This document shows positions 18,955 through 27,601 of a DNA stretch of 64,000 nucleotides, one piece after another. The notes below the pieces were generated by a model that was not told where the DNA came from, did no database searches, and saw only the letters and a program-made list of their open reading frames with translations. Source of the DNA: Rhizobium laguerreae. Its GTDB lineage: Bacteria; Pseudomonadota; Alphaproteobacteria; Rhizobiales; Rhizobiaceae. The DNA lies in contig NZ_MRDM01000014.1 of NCBI RefSeq assembly GCF_002008165.1, positions 248,001-312,000 on the forward strand, read 5' to 3'. The translations under genes and the position numbers were made by a program. Position 1 is the first letter of the stretch, and the number at the start of each line of letters is the position of its first letter.

Positions 18955-19040
18955 AGCCCCTCATCCGGCTGCCGCCACCAACCGGGGTCGAGCCATAGGT
19001 CTCGACCCGTCCTTCGGACCCCGCTCGCGGGGAGAAGGGG
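18955..19040. repeat. RIME-like palindromic element B
   Basis: The stretch begins with AGCCCCTCATCCGGCTGCCG and ends with CTCGCGGGGAGAAGGGG, the characteristic ends of elements C and D, but has a different centre with a GGGTCGAG/CTCGACCC hairpin. It lies between the convergent fumC and VCBS-like genes. It probably also acts as a transcription barrier. Confidence 0.65.
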
Positions 19041-19068
19041 ATGCCGCAACGCCTCGACTCCCTCCAGC

Positions 19069-19902
19069 CTATAGCAAGGCAAACAGCGAAAAATTGTCCA
19101 TCACGACGGAATTGCCCATGAAGTCGAAACGGATTTCTTCGATGTCTTCGAGATTGACTTCGAGAGTGGGGCCGGTGACCTCGAGCTCCTGCTGATAGAC
19201 GATCTGGCCGTCGTTCAGCGCGGTGAGCGTCAGGTGAAAGGGCGCTGCCGACAATTCGGCAATCGAAACGCTCTGAAAGGTGAATTCCCCGCCATCGAGC
19301 ATTTTCAAGCTTACGGGCGCAGAACCTGGCGATAGAGCGGTATCGCTGAAACCGTCCTCGGTGATGGCGTCGACACCCGGGATGGTATCATAGACATACC
19401 CGTTCAGAAGCGTCACCTCGTGGCTTCCATTCACCGAGAGCGCAAAGTTGCGATAATCAGGCAGAGAGAAATTATCGGCCCTCGATGTGACGCCCAAATC
19501 GTCGAAATCCAGGATTTCGTGGTATTTTTCGCCTTCGTTGACGCCGTCGATCGCAAGGGTCAGCACGCCGAGGTCCGTGCCCCCTGAGCCATCGGACATC
19601 TTGAAGCTCAACTTCTCGATTAGCTGATCGTATTTCGTTAAATTTTTCACGACGTCGAGCGTGTAGTCCAGCTCGTACTCGAAATGACCGTCAGGTTTCA
19701 GTCTGAAGGTTCCGTATTCGCCCCTTATGATCGTTTCGTGGTCAGGCCCATGTTTGGCGTCGATACGCACGCCATTGACGAAGCGAACATACATGTCCGC
19801 TCCCTCGGGATCGCTGGAGAGGCGCAGCAGATTCCCACGGATCCAATTGTCTTCGAAAAAAACGAGAAGGTCGTCGACAGCAGTTGGCTTTGCATTTGTC
19901 AT
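19069..19902 (-). CDS. VCBS/cadherin-like repeat domain protein
   Basis: A 277-residue protein beginning at 19902 (MTNAKPTAVDDLLVFFEDN). The opening AVDD...FEDN, GNLL...DPEG and YGTFRLKPDGHFEYELD is the signature of VCBS or tandem cadherin-like domains found in large RTX-type adhesins and secreted enzymes. The C-terminal half looks like a lectin-type beta sandwich (FDDLGVTSRADNFSLPDYRNF, ending VVMDNFSLFALL). There is no N-terminal signal peptide; relatives with this organisation are often secreted by type I systems, but no GGXGXD calcium repeats were seen. It could be a short stand-alone relative of a surface adhesin. Confidence 0.7.
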   Translation of the reverse strand: MTNAKPTAVDDLLVFFEDNWIRGNLLRLSSDPEGADMYVRFVNGVRIDAKHGPDHETIIRGEYGTFRLKPDGHFEYELDYTLDVVKNLTKYDQLIEKLSFKMSDGSGGTDLGVLTLAIDGVNEGEKYHEILDFDDLGVTSRADNFSLPDYRNFALSVNGSHEVTLLNGYVYDTIPGVDAITEDGFSDTALSPGSAPVSLKMLDGGEFTFQSVSIAELSAAPFHLTLTALNDGQIVYQQELEVTGPTLEVNLEDIEEIRFDFMGNSVVMDNFSLFALL

Positions 19903-20095
19903 TGGAAGCCCCGGCAGGTTAACGCTGCCGGGAATATGTACTGGCCTCCAACAGAAGGCAACTTGAAGTCGTCTTTTTGTCGGACCGATTTCGACGGTTC
20001 GCCTCATCCGCCGCGCGTGGTCCTGATTGCTTTTGCCCCGCAGCGGATTTAGACCGGTTCCAATCTAGCGACGCCCCACCAGAAAGGTCACTTCG

Positions 20096-21703
20096 ATGGC
20101 TGACGATCTCTTCCCCCTCGGCAAAGATACCACCCCCTATCGCAAGCTCAGCGGCGACCATGTCTCGGTCGATACGTTCAAGGGCCAGGAGATCCTGACC
20201 GTCGAGCCGGAAGGCATCCGCCTGCTGGCGGAAACCGCCTTTGCCGACATCAACCACTTGCTGCGCCCCGGCCATCTGAAACAGCTCGCCTCGATCCTCG
20301 ACGATCCCGAGGCGACCGACAACGACCGTTTCGTCGCCTACGATCTCTTGAAGAACGCCAACATCGCCGCCGGCGGCGTGCTGCCCATGTGCCAGGACAC
20401 CGGCACGGCGATCATCATGGGCAAGAAAGGCCGCAGGGTCTGGACCGAGGGCGAGGATAGTGCGGCGCTGGCCCGCGGCGTCATGGATGCCTATGAGAAG
20501 AAGAACCTGCGTTACTCGCAGCTCGCGCCGGTCAAAATGTTCGAGGAAAAGAACACCAGAAACAATCTGCCGGCCCAGATCGACATCTACGAGGAAGGCA
20601 TCGACGCCTACGAATTCCTCTTCGTCGCCAAGGGCGGCGGCTCGGCTAACAAGACCTTCCTTTACCAGGGCACGCCCTCGCTTTTGACCCATGACCGGAT
20701 GATCGACTTCCTTAAGGAGAAGATCCTGACGTTAGGGACGGCAGCCTGTCCTCCCTACCATCTGGCGATCGTCATCGGCGGCACCTCGGCCGAGATGAAC
20801 CTGAAGACCGTCAAGCTCGCCTCCACCCGCTATCTCGACGAGCTGCCGACCGAAGGTTCCGAGAGCGGCCACGCCTTCCGCGACATCGAGATGGAGAAGG
20901 AAATCCACAAGCTGACCCAGCAGATGGGCGTCGGCGCCCAGTTCGGCGGCAAATATTTCTGTCATGACGTCCGTGTCATCCGCCTGCCTCGCCACGGCGC
21001 CTCGCTGCCGATCGGCCTCGGCGTCTCCTGTTCCGCCGACCGTCAAGCCAAGGGCCGGATCACCCGAGATGGCATCTTCGTCGAGCAGCTCGAAACCGAT
21101 CCGTCGAAATACATGCCCGAGATCGACGAGGCGAAACTGTCGGAATCGACGGTGCGCATTGACCTCAACCGGCCGATGGCCGAGGTGCTGGCCGAACTTT
21201 CCAGGCATCCCGTCAAGACGCGCCTGTCCTTGACCGGCACCATCATTGTTGCCCGCGACCTAGCGCACGCCAAGATCCGCGAACGGCTTGAAAAGGGCGA
21301 AGGCATGCCCGATTACCTGAAAAACCACCCGGTCTATTATGCCGGTCCGGCCAAGACGCCGGTCGGCTACGCCTCCGGCTCCTTCGGCCCGACGACGGCC
21401 GGCCGCATGGACAGTTACGTCGATCAGTTCCAGTCCTTCGGCGGCTCGATGGTGATGCTCGCCAAGGGCAATCGGTCGCGCGCCGTGCGCGAAGCCTGCA
21501 AGAAACACGGCGGCTTCTATCTCGGCTCGATCGGTGGCCCTGCCGCCCGTCTTGCCCGGGACTGTATCCGCAAGGTCGAAGTATTCGAATATCCCGAACT
21601 CGGCATGGAAGCGGTCTGGAAAATCGAAGTCGAGGACTTCCCCGCCTTCATCGTCATCGACGACAAGGGCAATGATTTCTTCCAGGAACTGAATTTGGGG
21701 TGA
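20096..21703 (+). CDS. fumA: fumarate hydratase, class I (iron-sulfur)
   Basis: This fumarase uses an oxygen-sensitive [4Fe-4S] cluster to hydrate fumarate to malate. The 535 residues match the single-chain FumA/FumB type with fused alpha and beta parts. Candidate cluster cysteines lie in [11 protein letters not shown] (about 102), [10 protein letters not shown] (about 219) and [10 protein letters not shown] (about 312). The beta part carries GPTTAGRMD and [30 protein letters not shown] precedes the ATG. Together with fumC it gives an iron-dependent and an iron-free enzyme for the same step, suggesting a switch with iron or oxidative stress. Confidence 0.96.
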   Translation: MADDLFPLGKDTTPYRKLSGDHVSVDTFKGQEILTVEPEGIRLLAETAFADINHLLRPGHLKQLASILDDPEATDNDRFVAYDLLKNANIAAGGVLPMCQDTGTAIIMGKKGRRVWTEGEDSAALARGVMDAYEKKNLRYSQLAPVKMFEEKNTRNNLPAQIDIYEEGIDAYEFLFVAKGGGSANKTFLYQGTPSLLTHDRMIDFLKEKILTLGTAACPPYHLAIVIGGTSAEMNLKTVKLASTRYLDELPTEGSESGHAFRDIEMEKEIHKLTQQMGVGAQFGGKYFCHDVRVIRLPRHGASLPIGLGVSCSADRQAKGRITRDGIFVEQLETDPSKYMPEIDEAKLSESTVRIDLNRPMAEVLAELSRHPVKTRLSLTGTIIVARDLAHAKIRERLEKGEGMPDYLKNHPVYYAGPAKTPVGYASGSFGPTTAGRMDSYVDQFQSFGGSMVMLAKGNRSRAVREACKKHGGFYLGSIGGPAARLARDCIRKVEVFEYPELGMEAVWKIEVEDFPAFIVIDDKGNDFFQELNLG

Positions 21704-21728
21704 TTGGGAGGCTGCGTTGCCGCCCGTT

Positions 21729-21980
21729 CTACCGTGCCGACGCCTTATCCGACGCGGCGACATTCCGCGCTGTCACCGCCTCGCCCACGCTCACCACATC
21801 CCCGGCATCGACCCTTGCCAGGATCTCCGTGCGGAAAGCGCCGGCGAAGAAGCCGGTGTGCTCCAGCAGCAAGGTGCCGGCGGCGAGGACGGTGAATGCG
21901 AGGATGGCGAAAGAAATATGACGGGAGGTTTCCACGATCTCACGCCCTGGCTTGCAGGCTACGATCGGGTTTGCCGCCAA
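21729..21980 (-). CDS. small single-span membrane protein, unknown
   Basis: The frame starts with TTG at 21980, preceded by GGAG 9 nt upstream; a GTG at 21935 is an alternative. The 83 residues contain one hydrophobic helix (ISFAILAFTVLAAGTLLLE) and a short polar C-terminus (DAGDVVSVGEAVTARNVAASDK). No family is recognised. It is convergent with fumA. Confidence 0.5.
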   Translation of the reverse strand: MAANPIVACKPGREIVETSRHISFAILAFTVLAAGTLLLEHTGFFAGAFRTEILARVDAGDVVSVGEAVTARNVAASDKASAR

Positions 21981-22283
21981 GAAATATCACTCCAAAATAC
22001 CGGCACCGCAATACGGAACGGCCAAAATCAGCTGTCGACAAGATGAATACGGTCTCCGGAAGAGAAGAACTGTAAGTTTTTCAGACACCGCTCCCGCTCA
22101 ACGAGTATGCACTGTCCCGCTAAAGATACGTTTTTCCGTAGAAGAATCATAGGTCTGATCGAAGTATTGACCCATGGGGCATTTGTCGTATGTAATCCTT
22201 GGTATATATCGCTTTAATCTTTTCCCAACAAATTTAAGCTAACAAATAGAATATTGCCTTTGAATATATGAGGAGTTCGCCGG
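21981..22283. other. AT-rich promoter region of the GGDEF gene
   Basis: About 300 bp without a supported gene. The right half (22180-22270) is strikingly AT-rich (TATATATCGCTTTAATC, AACAAATTTAAGCTAAC) compared with the neighbouring coding DNA and ends in GAGGAG before the GGDEF gene. It likely holds that gene's promoter. No exact known operator was identified. Confidence 0.4.
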
Positions 22284-23351
22284 ATGAATACGGCTGTCGC
22301 GCCCAAGGTGCAGATTCCCGACGTTGCGGGTCAGATCACCTATGCCATGCGCTCCATGGGCGTCGCGCCGATACCGCGCAATTACCAACTCTTCTACGAG
22401 GCCTATATCGGCTCTAATCCGGCCCTTACCCGCGAGCTCGCGGCCCTCGGCGGCCAGGTGACCCAGGCCGAACTCGATGCGCTCGGCGTGCAGCACTTCA
22501 CCCACAGCTCGGCCCGTGTCTTCGACGATGCCCATACGCGCATATCAGGCGAACTCGACGGCCTGTTGCGCATTCTCCGGCAGGAGCAGAGCTCGCTCGA
22601 AAGCTACACCAGGCTGCTCGGCGAGACCCAGAAGCGCATCACCTCCAAGAGCAATGCCAGCGTTGAACTGATCGAAAACGCCATTGATCTTCTCAGCCAG
22701 GCGACCGGCGATACCATGGCGCATGGCGAACGCACCGTCGAGGACGTCATCCAGCGCTCTCAGGAGATGGATCAGGTCCGTAAGGAACTCGACGAATACA
22801 AGCGCATCGCCAACACCGACTCGCTGACACGCCTTTCCAACCGGCGCGCTTTCGATGACCGCCTCGCCGCTGTCTTCAACAATCCCGGCATGCGGCCGGT
22901 AACGGCACTGCTGCTCTGCGACATCGACAATTTCAAGAAGATCAACGACACCTACGGCCATCCGGTTGGCGACAAGGTGCTCGCCACCGTCGCCTCCGTC
23001 ATCCGCAGCAATGTCCGGCGCGACATCTTCGTCGCCCGCACCGGCGGCGAGGAATTCGCCCTCATCGTCGACGGCAACACGCCTGAAGAGGTGACCGCGA
23101 TCGCCGAGCGCATCCGCCGCACGCTGGAGGCAACCCCTTTCAAGAATTCCCGCACGCGGGTAAATTACGGCCCGGTCACCGTCTCGATCGGCATCTGCAT
23201 GGCCTCCAATGCCGAGGATGCCGGCGAACTCTACAGCAAGACCGACATCGCTCTCTACGGCGCCAAGAATGCCGGCCGCAACTGCACTATTCTCTATCAG
23301 GACGGCATGCAGAAGGATTTCACCAAGAGCTGGCTGATCTACAAGACGTGA
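22284..23351 (+). CDS. diguanylate cyclase (GGDEF domain)
   Basis: This cytosolic enzyme is predicted to make cyclic di-GMP from two GTP. The 355 residues have an N-terminal helical region without a recognised sensor or membrane helix (residues 1-180, including coiled-coil-like QMDQVRKELDEYKR) and a C-terminal GGDEF domain. The latter has DSLTRLSNRRAFDDRL, CDIDNFKKINDTYGH (metal and substrate) and RTGGEEFALIV. The active-site GGEEF variant is catalytically competent in known enzymes. At the place of the product-inhibition site the sequence reads RRDIFVART, so a canonical RxxD I-site is not evident. It is convergent with the PPOX gene. Confidence 0.93.
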   Translation: MNTAVAPKVQIPDVAGQITYAMRSMGVAPIPRNYQLFYEAYIGSNPALTRELAALGGQVTQAELDALGVQHFTHSSARVFDDAHTRISGELDGLLRILRQEQSSLESYTRLLGETQKRITSKSNASVELIENAIDLLSQATGDTMAHGERTVEDVIQRSQEMDQVRKELDEYKRIANTDSLTRLSNRRAFDDRLAAVFNNPGMRPVTALLLCDIDNFKKINDTYGHPVGDKVLATVASVIRSNVRRDIFVARTGGEEFALIVDGNTPEEVTAIAERIRRTLEATPFKNSRTRVNYGPVTVSIGICMASNAEDAGELYSKTDIALYGAKNAGRNCTILYQDGMQKDFTKSWLIYKT

Positions 23352-23419
23352 CGGTAATCCAGCGCGCACGCTGTCACCGGTAGTGACGGCGACAAGCTGC
23401 TATCCGGTTCGCGCCGCTT

Positions 23420-23592
23420 GCTCCCTCTTCTCCCCAGCGGGGAGAAGGTGCCCGTAGGGCGGATGAGGGGGCCGCACGGCACATCCTTCATGATTGCCCT
23501 TCGCTTGCGCTCAGCGCATTCGCTCCTGTCGTCGCTCACCCCCTCATCGCCTCGCCATCGCTCCGGCACTTCTCCCCGTTGGGGAGAAGAGG
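23420..23592. repeat. RIME-like palindromic element C
   Basis: Starts TCCCTCTTCTCCCCAGCGGG and ends TTCTCCCCGTTGGGGAGAAG, with GGATGAGGGGGCCGCACGGC and CACCCCCTCATCGCC between. Its centre GATTGCCCTTCGCTTGCGCT is shared with element D, so the two are copies of the same composite of about 170 bp. It occupies the convergent gap between the GGDEF and PPOX genes. Confidence 0.8.
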
Positions 23593-23690
23593 TATGTGGC
23601 AGCGCCTTATTCCGTCAGGAGCCTGAGGGAACGAGCGAGTTCGCCGCTCGCGGCGCCGAGTAAAAAGCCGGCCTCCACGGGTATGATGTT

Positions 23691-24302
23691 TTACCACATC
23701 GTCTTCGCCGCCCGCCCCGGCCACTCCCGATCGTAGGTTTCCTGGTCGAAATCGCCGGTTGCGGCCTTCAGCATCTGCCCGGGCGTCGGCAGCTTTGCCG
23801 GATCGGCGAAGTGTTCTCCATTCCAGAGCTCGGCTCGCATCACGGCGCGCGCGCATTGGAAATAGACCTCGTCGATCGAAATCACGACGACGGTACGCGG
23901 ATGCTTGCCGTCCATCTCGAAGCTCGAAAGCAGCGCCTCATCGTCGGAAACGACGCCGCGGCCGTTGATGCGCATCGTCGTGTTCGAGCCGGGAATCAGG
24001 AACATCAGCGCCAGTCTTGGATCGCGCACAATGTTGGACAGCGAATCGACCCGGTTGTTGCCGCGCCAATCCGGCAGATGCAGCGTCTCGTCGTCGGCGA
24101 CGCGCACCACGCCGCCAAGATCGCCGCGCGGTGAACAATCGAGCCCTTCCGGCCCGACGGTCGCAAGCGCCGCAAATGGCGAGATCTCGATCATCTCCCG
24201 ATAGAGCGGGGTCAATTTCTTCGTCACCTTGGTGACGGAGGCCGGCGAAAATCCGGCGCCGTAGATCGTGTTGAGCTCTTCGATGCTGCTGATGATTTTC
24301 AT
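23691..24302 (-). CDS. pyridoxamine 5'-phosphate oxidase-fold flavoprotein
   Basis: I place the start at 24302 (MKIISSIEELNTIYG). The 203 residues form a split-barrel FMN-binding protein of the kind annotated as MSMEG_1061-type PPOX family: YREMIEISPFAALATVGPEGLDCSPRGD, LPDWRGNNRVDSLSNIV and MRINGRG are the recognisable parts. The family binds FMN or other flavin cofactors; the substrate is unknown and it is not the PdxH of vitamin B6 synthesis. It lies 37 bp downstream of the hydrolase gene on the same strand and may form an operon with it under the MarR-type regulator. Confidence 0.87.
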   Translation of the reverse strand: MKIISSIEELNTIYGAGFSPASVTKVTKKLTPLYREMIEISPFAALATVGPEGLDCSPRGDLGGVVRVADDETLHLPDWRGNNRVDSLSNIVRDPRLALMFLIPGSNTTMRINGRGVVSDDEALLSSFEMDGKHPRTVVVISIDEVYFQCARAVMRAELWNGEHFADPAKLPTPGQMLKAATGDFDQETYDREWPGRAAKTMW

Positions 24303-24339
24303 GAGGCGTCCCACCGGGGCTTGATCTTCGCGACGGACG

Positions 24340-25320
24340 CTACAATGCCACGCGCCTCGCCGGAAGCTCAAAAAACGGAATGATCTCCGCATCTTTTTTG
24401 ATGCTTTCATCAGGCACTTCACCTATGACCCGATCGCCGTCGAGAAACGCCGCGATCGCAGCAAGAACCGGCGCGGCGCCGATGATGCGCCGGTGGCCGA
24501 AGCCGTTCGCCCAGAACAGCCGAACGCCCTTCCCCGCCGTGCCATAGCGCCTGGCATGGAGAGACGACACCTCCTTGTCGTCCTCGGCATGGATGACGAG
24601 CACCGGTCGGCCGACGACGCCCGCCGCCTCGCCGGCGTCGAAATCCTCAAGTCTCCGGCCGGTGACGCGATGGACCTCGTTCTCCAGTGCCGCTTGCGCT
24701 GCAGGGCGAAGATCGACCATCCGGCCGAAATCGGTAAACAGCCAGCCCATCTCGCTCGGCGCGCCGATCAGCACCAGTCTCTCCGTGGTGACAGGCGCCA
24801 CGCCAGGCAGCAAGCCTGCCGCCGAGACCATCAGTGCCGCACCGCCGAAGGAATGGCCGATCGCCGCGTCGAATGCGCCGAAGCGCGCCTCGGCCGCCGC
24901 GATCGTCTCGACCGCAAGCCCCATATGAAGGAAGCGCCCGCCGGAACGGCCGTGGCCGGGAAAATCGAGCGCCACGACCTCCGCGCCCGTTGCCGAAAGC
25001 ATCGAGACGAGTTCGGCCATATAGGCCGCGCTCGATCCCCAGCCATGTGTCACCAGGTAGCGCTTGCGTTTGCCCCTCGCCCCGCCGTTCAGCCGATAGG
25101 CATGCGCTTGGCGCCCGCCGGCGAGCTGGAGGGTGAAGCGTTCGGCGCCGGCAAGTCGGGCCGCGCCCGCTGCATGCGCCGCCCTCGCCTTTGCTCCCTT
25201 CGGCTTGGCCGATGGCGTCCGGCAGAACAGCCGGAACGCTACTCTGCCTGCCAGGTCAGGCGAAACCGCCTGCAGCAGCGAAAACCCCAGGCGGGTGACG
25301 TCAAGCGCAAAGTTTGCCAT
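24340..25320 (-). CDS. alpha/beta hydrolase
   Basis: A 326-residue alpha/beta-fold hydrolase with oxyanion motif VTHGWGSS, nucleophile elbow AIGHSFGGAAL, acid in VIHAEDDKEV and probable catalytic His in ANGFGHRRIIG. The N-terminus (about 90 residues, hydrophobic then Ala/Lys rich) precedes the catalytic domain. The substrate is not predictable. It is divergent from a marR gene across 47 bp containing a perfect dyad, so the regulator probably controls it and the downstream PPOX gene. Confidence 0.88.
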   Translation of the reverse strand: MANFALDVTRLGFSLLQAVSPDLAGRVAFRLFCRTPSAKPKGAKARAAHAAGAARLAGAERFTLQLAGGRQAHAYRLNGGARGKRKRYLVTHGWGSSAAYMAELVSMLSATGAEVVALDFPGHGRSGGRFLHMGLAVETIAAAEARFGAFDAAIGHSFGGAALMVSAAGLLPGVAPVTTERLVLIGAPSEMGWLFTDFGRMVDLRPAAQAALENEVHRVTGRRLEDFDAGEAAGVVGRPVLVIHAEDDKEVSSLHARRYGTAGKGVRLFWANGFGHRRIIGAAPVLAAIAAFLDGDRVIGEVPDESIKKDAEIIPFFELPARRVAL

Positions 25321-25338
25321 AGTGGGATTCCAAAAGAC

Positions 25339-25354
25339 TGTTCAACACTGAACA
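25339..25354. promoter_or_regulatory. candidate MarR operator
   Basis: TGTTCA-ACAC-TGAACA is a perfect 6+6 inverted repeat in the 47-bp gap between the hydrolase and the marR start. Size, symmetry and position are classic for a MarR-family dimer site controlling itself and its divergent target. Confidence 0.7.
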
Positions 25355-25367
25355 ATAAAGTACAACG

Positions 25368-25835
25368 ATGAACAAAAATCAATCCCTTCCCTGGGATCAT
25401 CCGCGTTTTCGCAGCTGGATCGCGGTGGCTCGCGCCTGCCAGCTTATGCAACAATCCCTCGCTCGATCGCTTGCCGATCTCGACATCAAGCCGCCGCACC
25501 TCGATATCCTGGTCAATCTCTACCGTTTCGAAGGCATCTCGCAGCAGGAGTTGGCGCGCAAGCTGCTGGTCGGCCGCTCCAATATGAGCATGCTGCTCCC
25601 GCAGATGGAGAAGCGCGGTCTGATCCTTCGCCGCGATGACGAGCGCGACAAGCGCGTGCTGCGCCTCTATTTGACACCAGAGGGCCGAAAGCTGAGTGAG
25701 GAAGCCATGGCCATCCAGACGGGCCTCATCGACCGCGTTCTGTCGAACGAGCCGATAGAGCAATGCATGGCGACCGCCGATTCGATGGAGCGGATCGTCA
25801 CTGTGCTGCTGAAAGATCTGCGCGACGAGGATTGA
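25368..25835 (+). CDS. MarR family transcriptional regulator
   Basis: A 155-residue winged-helix dimeric repressor. The N-terminal helix is followed by the HTH, ISQQELARKLLVGRSNMSML, and by the wing segment RRDDERDKRVLRLYLTPEG, a textbook MarR signature. The C-terminal helix (PIEQCMATADSMERIVTVLL) completes the dimer interface. It is divergent from the alpha/beta hydrolase, with a perfect inverted repeat between them. The ligand is unknown. Its 3' end lies 2 bp from the convergent ltrA gene. Confidence 0.93.
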   Translation: MNKNQSLPWDHPRFRSWIAVARACQLMQQSLARSLADLDIKPPHLDILVNLYRFEGISQQELARKLLVGRSNMSMLLPQMEKRGLILRRDDERDKRVLRLYLTPEGRKLSEEAMAIQTGLIDRVLSNEPIEQCMATADSMERIVTVLLKDLRDED

Positions 25836-25837
25836 GT

Positions 25838-27028
25838 TTAATGCAGCGTCGGCGACGCCTCCGTACCGGTCAGCGAGCGGTATTCCCAGGCGGCAACGAC
25901 GATCAGCACCAGCGTCGCCAGAATGCCCATCAGATAGACCTCGATGAAGGGCGCGACAAAAGCAAGCAGGATCAAAAACACCAGGCCGGCAAGATGCGAG
26001 AGCGGCATCCGCCCGCTGGTCGCGCCCTTGAACCAGAGATTGCCGATCAGGAACAGGCCGGAGCCGCCGAGCACGGCCGCGGCGATGCCGAGATCACCTG
26101 CTTCATGCGGATGCGAGAACATGAATTCGACCGCAACCGCATGGACGATGATGCCGGCGAGGATAGGGATATGCCCATAGGTGAAGGCCTGCCGCGCCAA
26201 GCTTCCCGGCGTCTCATCATGCTCGATGCGGTGGGCGGCGCGCCCGTGACCGAAGCGGAAGTAGAGCCACCACATGGCGACCGTTCCGATGAAGGCGGTC
26301 GCGAAGATAAGACTGGTCAGGCCTGAGATCGGCAGCTCGGAAAAGGTGCGGCCGGAAACAAGGATCGCTTCGCCGAGGCAGATGATGACGAAGAGCGCGC
26401 AGCGTTCGGCCATATGCGCGCCGGAAACGTCCCAATCCCGCGCCGTCGAGCGGCCGAGCCCCGGCACGGCAAAGCCCGCGGCCGGCCCGGCATATTCGAT
26501 CGCCAGCGCAATCGCCCAGGCGGTCAGCCGGGCTTCATGCTCAAGCAGCCCGCCGGCAATCCAGAAGCCCCCCGAAACCGCGAGCCAGGTTGTGATGCGG
26601 ATGAAATTCAGCGTATTGGCGCGGTCGACGCGCGTCATCGCATAGGTGGCAAACAGCGAGCGCCCGACCTGCATCGCCACATAGGCGCCGGCAAACAGCA
26701 GTCCCTTGTCGCCGAAAGCCTCGGGGATCGAGGCAGACAGCAGCAGCCCGAGCATCATCAGCGCCACCAGCATGCCGCGCACCGGCATCTTGTCCGGATC
26801 GAGCCAGTTCGTCACCCAGGCCGTGAAGATCCACACCCACCAGACGGCGAAGGTCATCAGCGCCGCTTCGGCGACACCGAGCGGCGTGTAGTGGGCGGCG
26901 AGCGCATGCGAGAGCTGCGAGATCGAAAAGACGAAGACAAGGTCGAAGAACAGTTCGAGGAAAGTCACCTTGTTGCTGCTGGCGCTGCCCTTGGCGCGCA
27001 GCCAGTTCTTTCCGTTCGTTTTCGCCAT
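25838..27028 (-). CDS. ltrA: low temperature requirement protein A family (LtrA)
   Basis: This 396-residue polytopic inner-membrane protein has about ten hydrophobic segments. It opens with the LtrA signature VTFLELFFDLVFVFSISQLSHAL and continues with WWVWIFTAWVTNWLDPDK. The family was named from a Listeria mutant unable to grow in the cold; its biochemical role is unknown. It is monocistronic, convergent with marR. Confidence 0.9.
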   Translation of the reverse strand: MAKTNGKNWLRAKGSASSNKVTFLELFFDLVFVFSISQLSHALAAHYTPLGVAEAALMTFAVWWVWIFTAWVTNWLDPDKMPVRGMLVALMMLGLLLSASIPEAFGDKGLLFAGAYVAMQVGRSLFATYAMTRVDRANTLNFIRITTWLAVSGGFWIAGGLLEHEARLTAWAIALAIEYAGPAAGFAVPGLGRSTARDWDVSGAHMAERCALFVIICLGEAILVSGRTFSELPISGLTSLIFATAFIGTVAMWWLYFRFGHGRAAHRIEHDETPGSLARQAFTYGHIPILAGIIVHAVAVEFMFSHPHEAGDLGIAAAVLGGSGLFLIGNLWFKGATSGRMPLSHLAGLVFLILLAFVAPFIEVYLMGILATLVLIVVAAWEYRSLTGTEASPTLH

Positions 27029-27090
27029 ATGGCCCCCCGATGGCTGGAATTATGGGTCTATTGAATCTGATAGCGGCGCGCTCGCGTGCG

Positions 27091-27468
27091 TCAACGCGGC
27101 TTCTCCGCCGTGTCGCGGTTCATGCCCTTTTCACGAAGCTCGTCCTCATAGGCGGAAAACAGCTCAGGTCCCCGTTCGCCGAGCTCGCGCAGGTAGGTCC
27201 ACGTGTAGATGCCGGTATCGTGCATGTCGTCGAAGCCGATCCGGACCGCGTAATTGCCGGTCGGCATCATCGAGATGATCGCGACATTGCGTTTGCCCGG
27301 CACCGTCACCTTCTGCCCCGGCCCATGGCCCTGTACCTCGGCGGAGGGCGACAGCACGCGCAAGAGTTCGGCCGACAGGTCGAAGCTCTGGCCGTCGTTG
27401 AAGGTCACCACCAGCCGCTGCCTGTCTTTCGAGACGCGAAGTTCGCTCGGCCAGATATCGCTCATCAT
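27091..27468 (-). CDS. DUF971 domain protein
   Basis: The 125 residues form a single DUF971 (gamma-butyrobetaine hydroxylase-like N-terminal) domain: IWPSELRVSKDRQRLVVTFNDG, FDLSAELLRVLSPSAEVQGH and the conserved NYAVRIGFDDMHDTGIYTWTYL. Stand-alone members are often linked to iron-sulfur or metal handling, but function is unproven. A second in-frame ATG lies one codon downstream. It is divergent from moaA, itself an Fe-S enzyme, which fits loosely. Confidence 0.87.
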   Translation of the reverse strand: MMSDIWPSELRVSKDRQRLVVTFNDGQSFDLSAELLRVLSPSAEVQGHGPGQKVTVPGKRNVAIISMMPTGNYAVRIGFDDMHDTGIYTWTYLRELGERGPELFSAYEDELREKGMNRDTAEKPR

Positions 27469-27601
27469 TTTGTCCTCTTCTCATGCGAGGAGTAGGCGCT
27501 GATCTTTTTCAGCGCAAGCTGAAATTGGCATGCCCGCGCGGGCTGTTTCCCTTGACGCGGCAATAGCATATGCCCACATTGATGTGACTACGGAGATCCA
27601 A

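Noticed and set aside
22200..22250. CtrA box (TTAA-N7-TTAA) in the GGDEF promoter
   Set aside because: TTAA tetramers are present but the spacing is 16 rather than 7 bases.
24302..24422. Longer N-terminus of the PPOX protein
   Set aside because: The extra 40 residues overlap the end of the hydrolase gene and lack family similarity; MKIISS at 24302 fits the family start.
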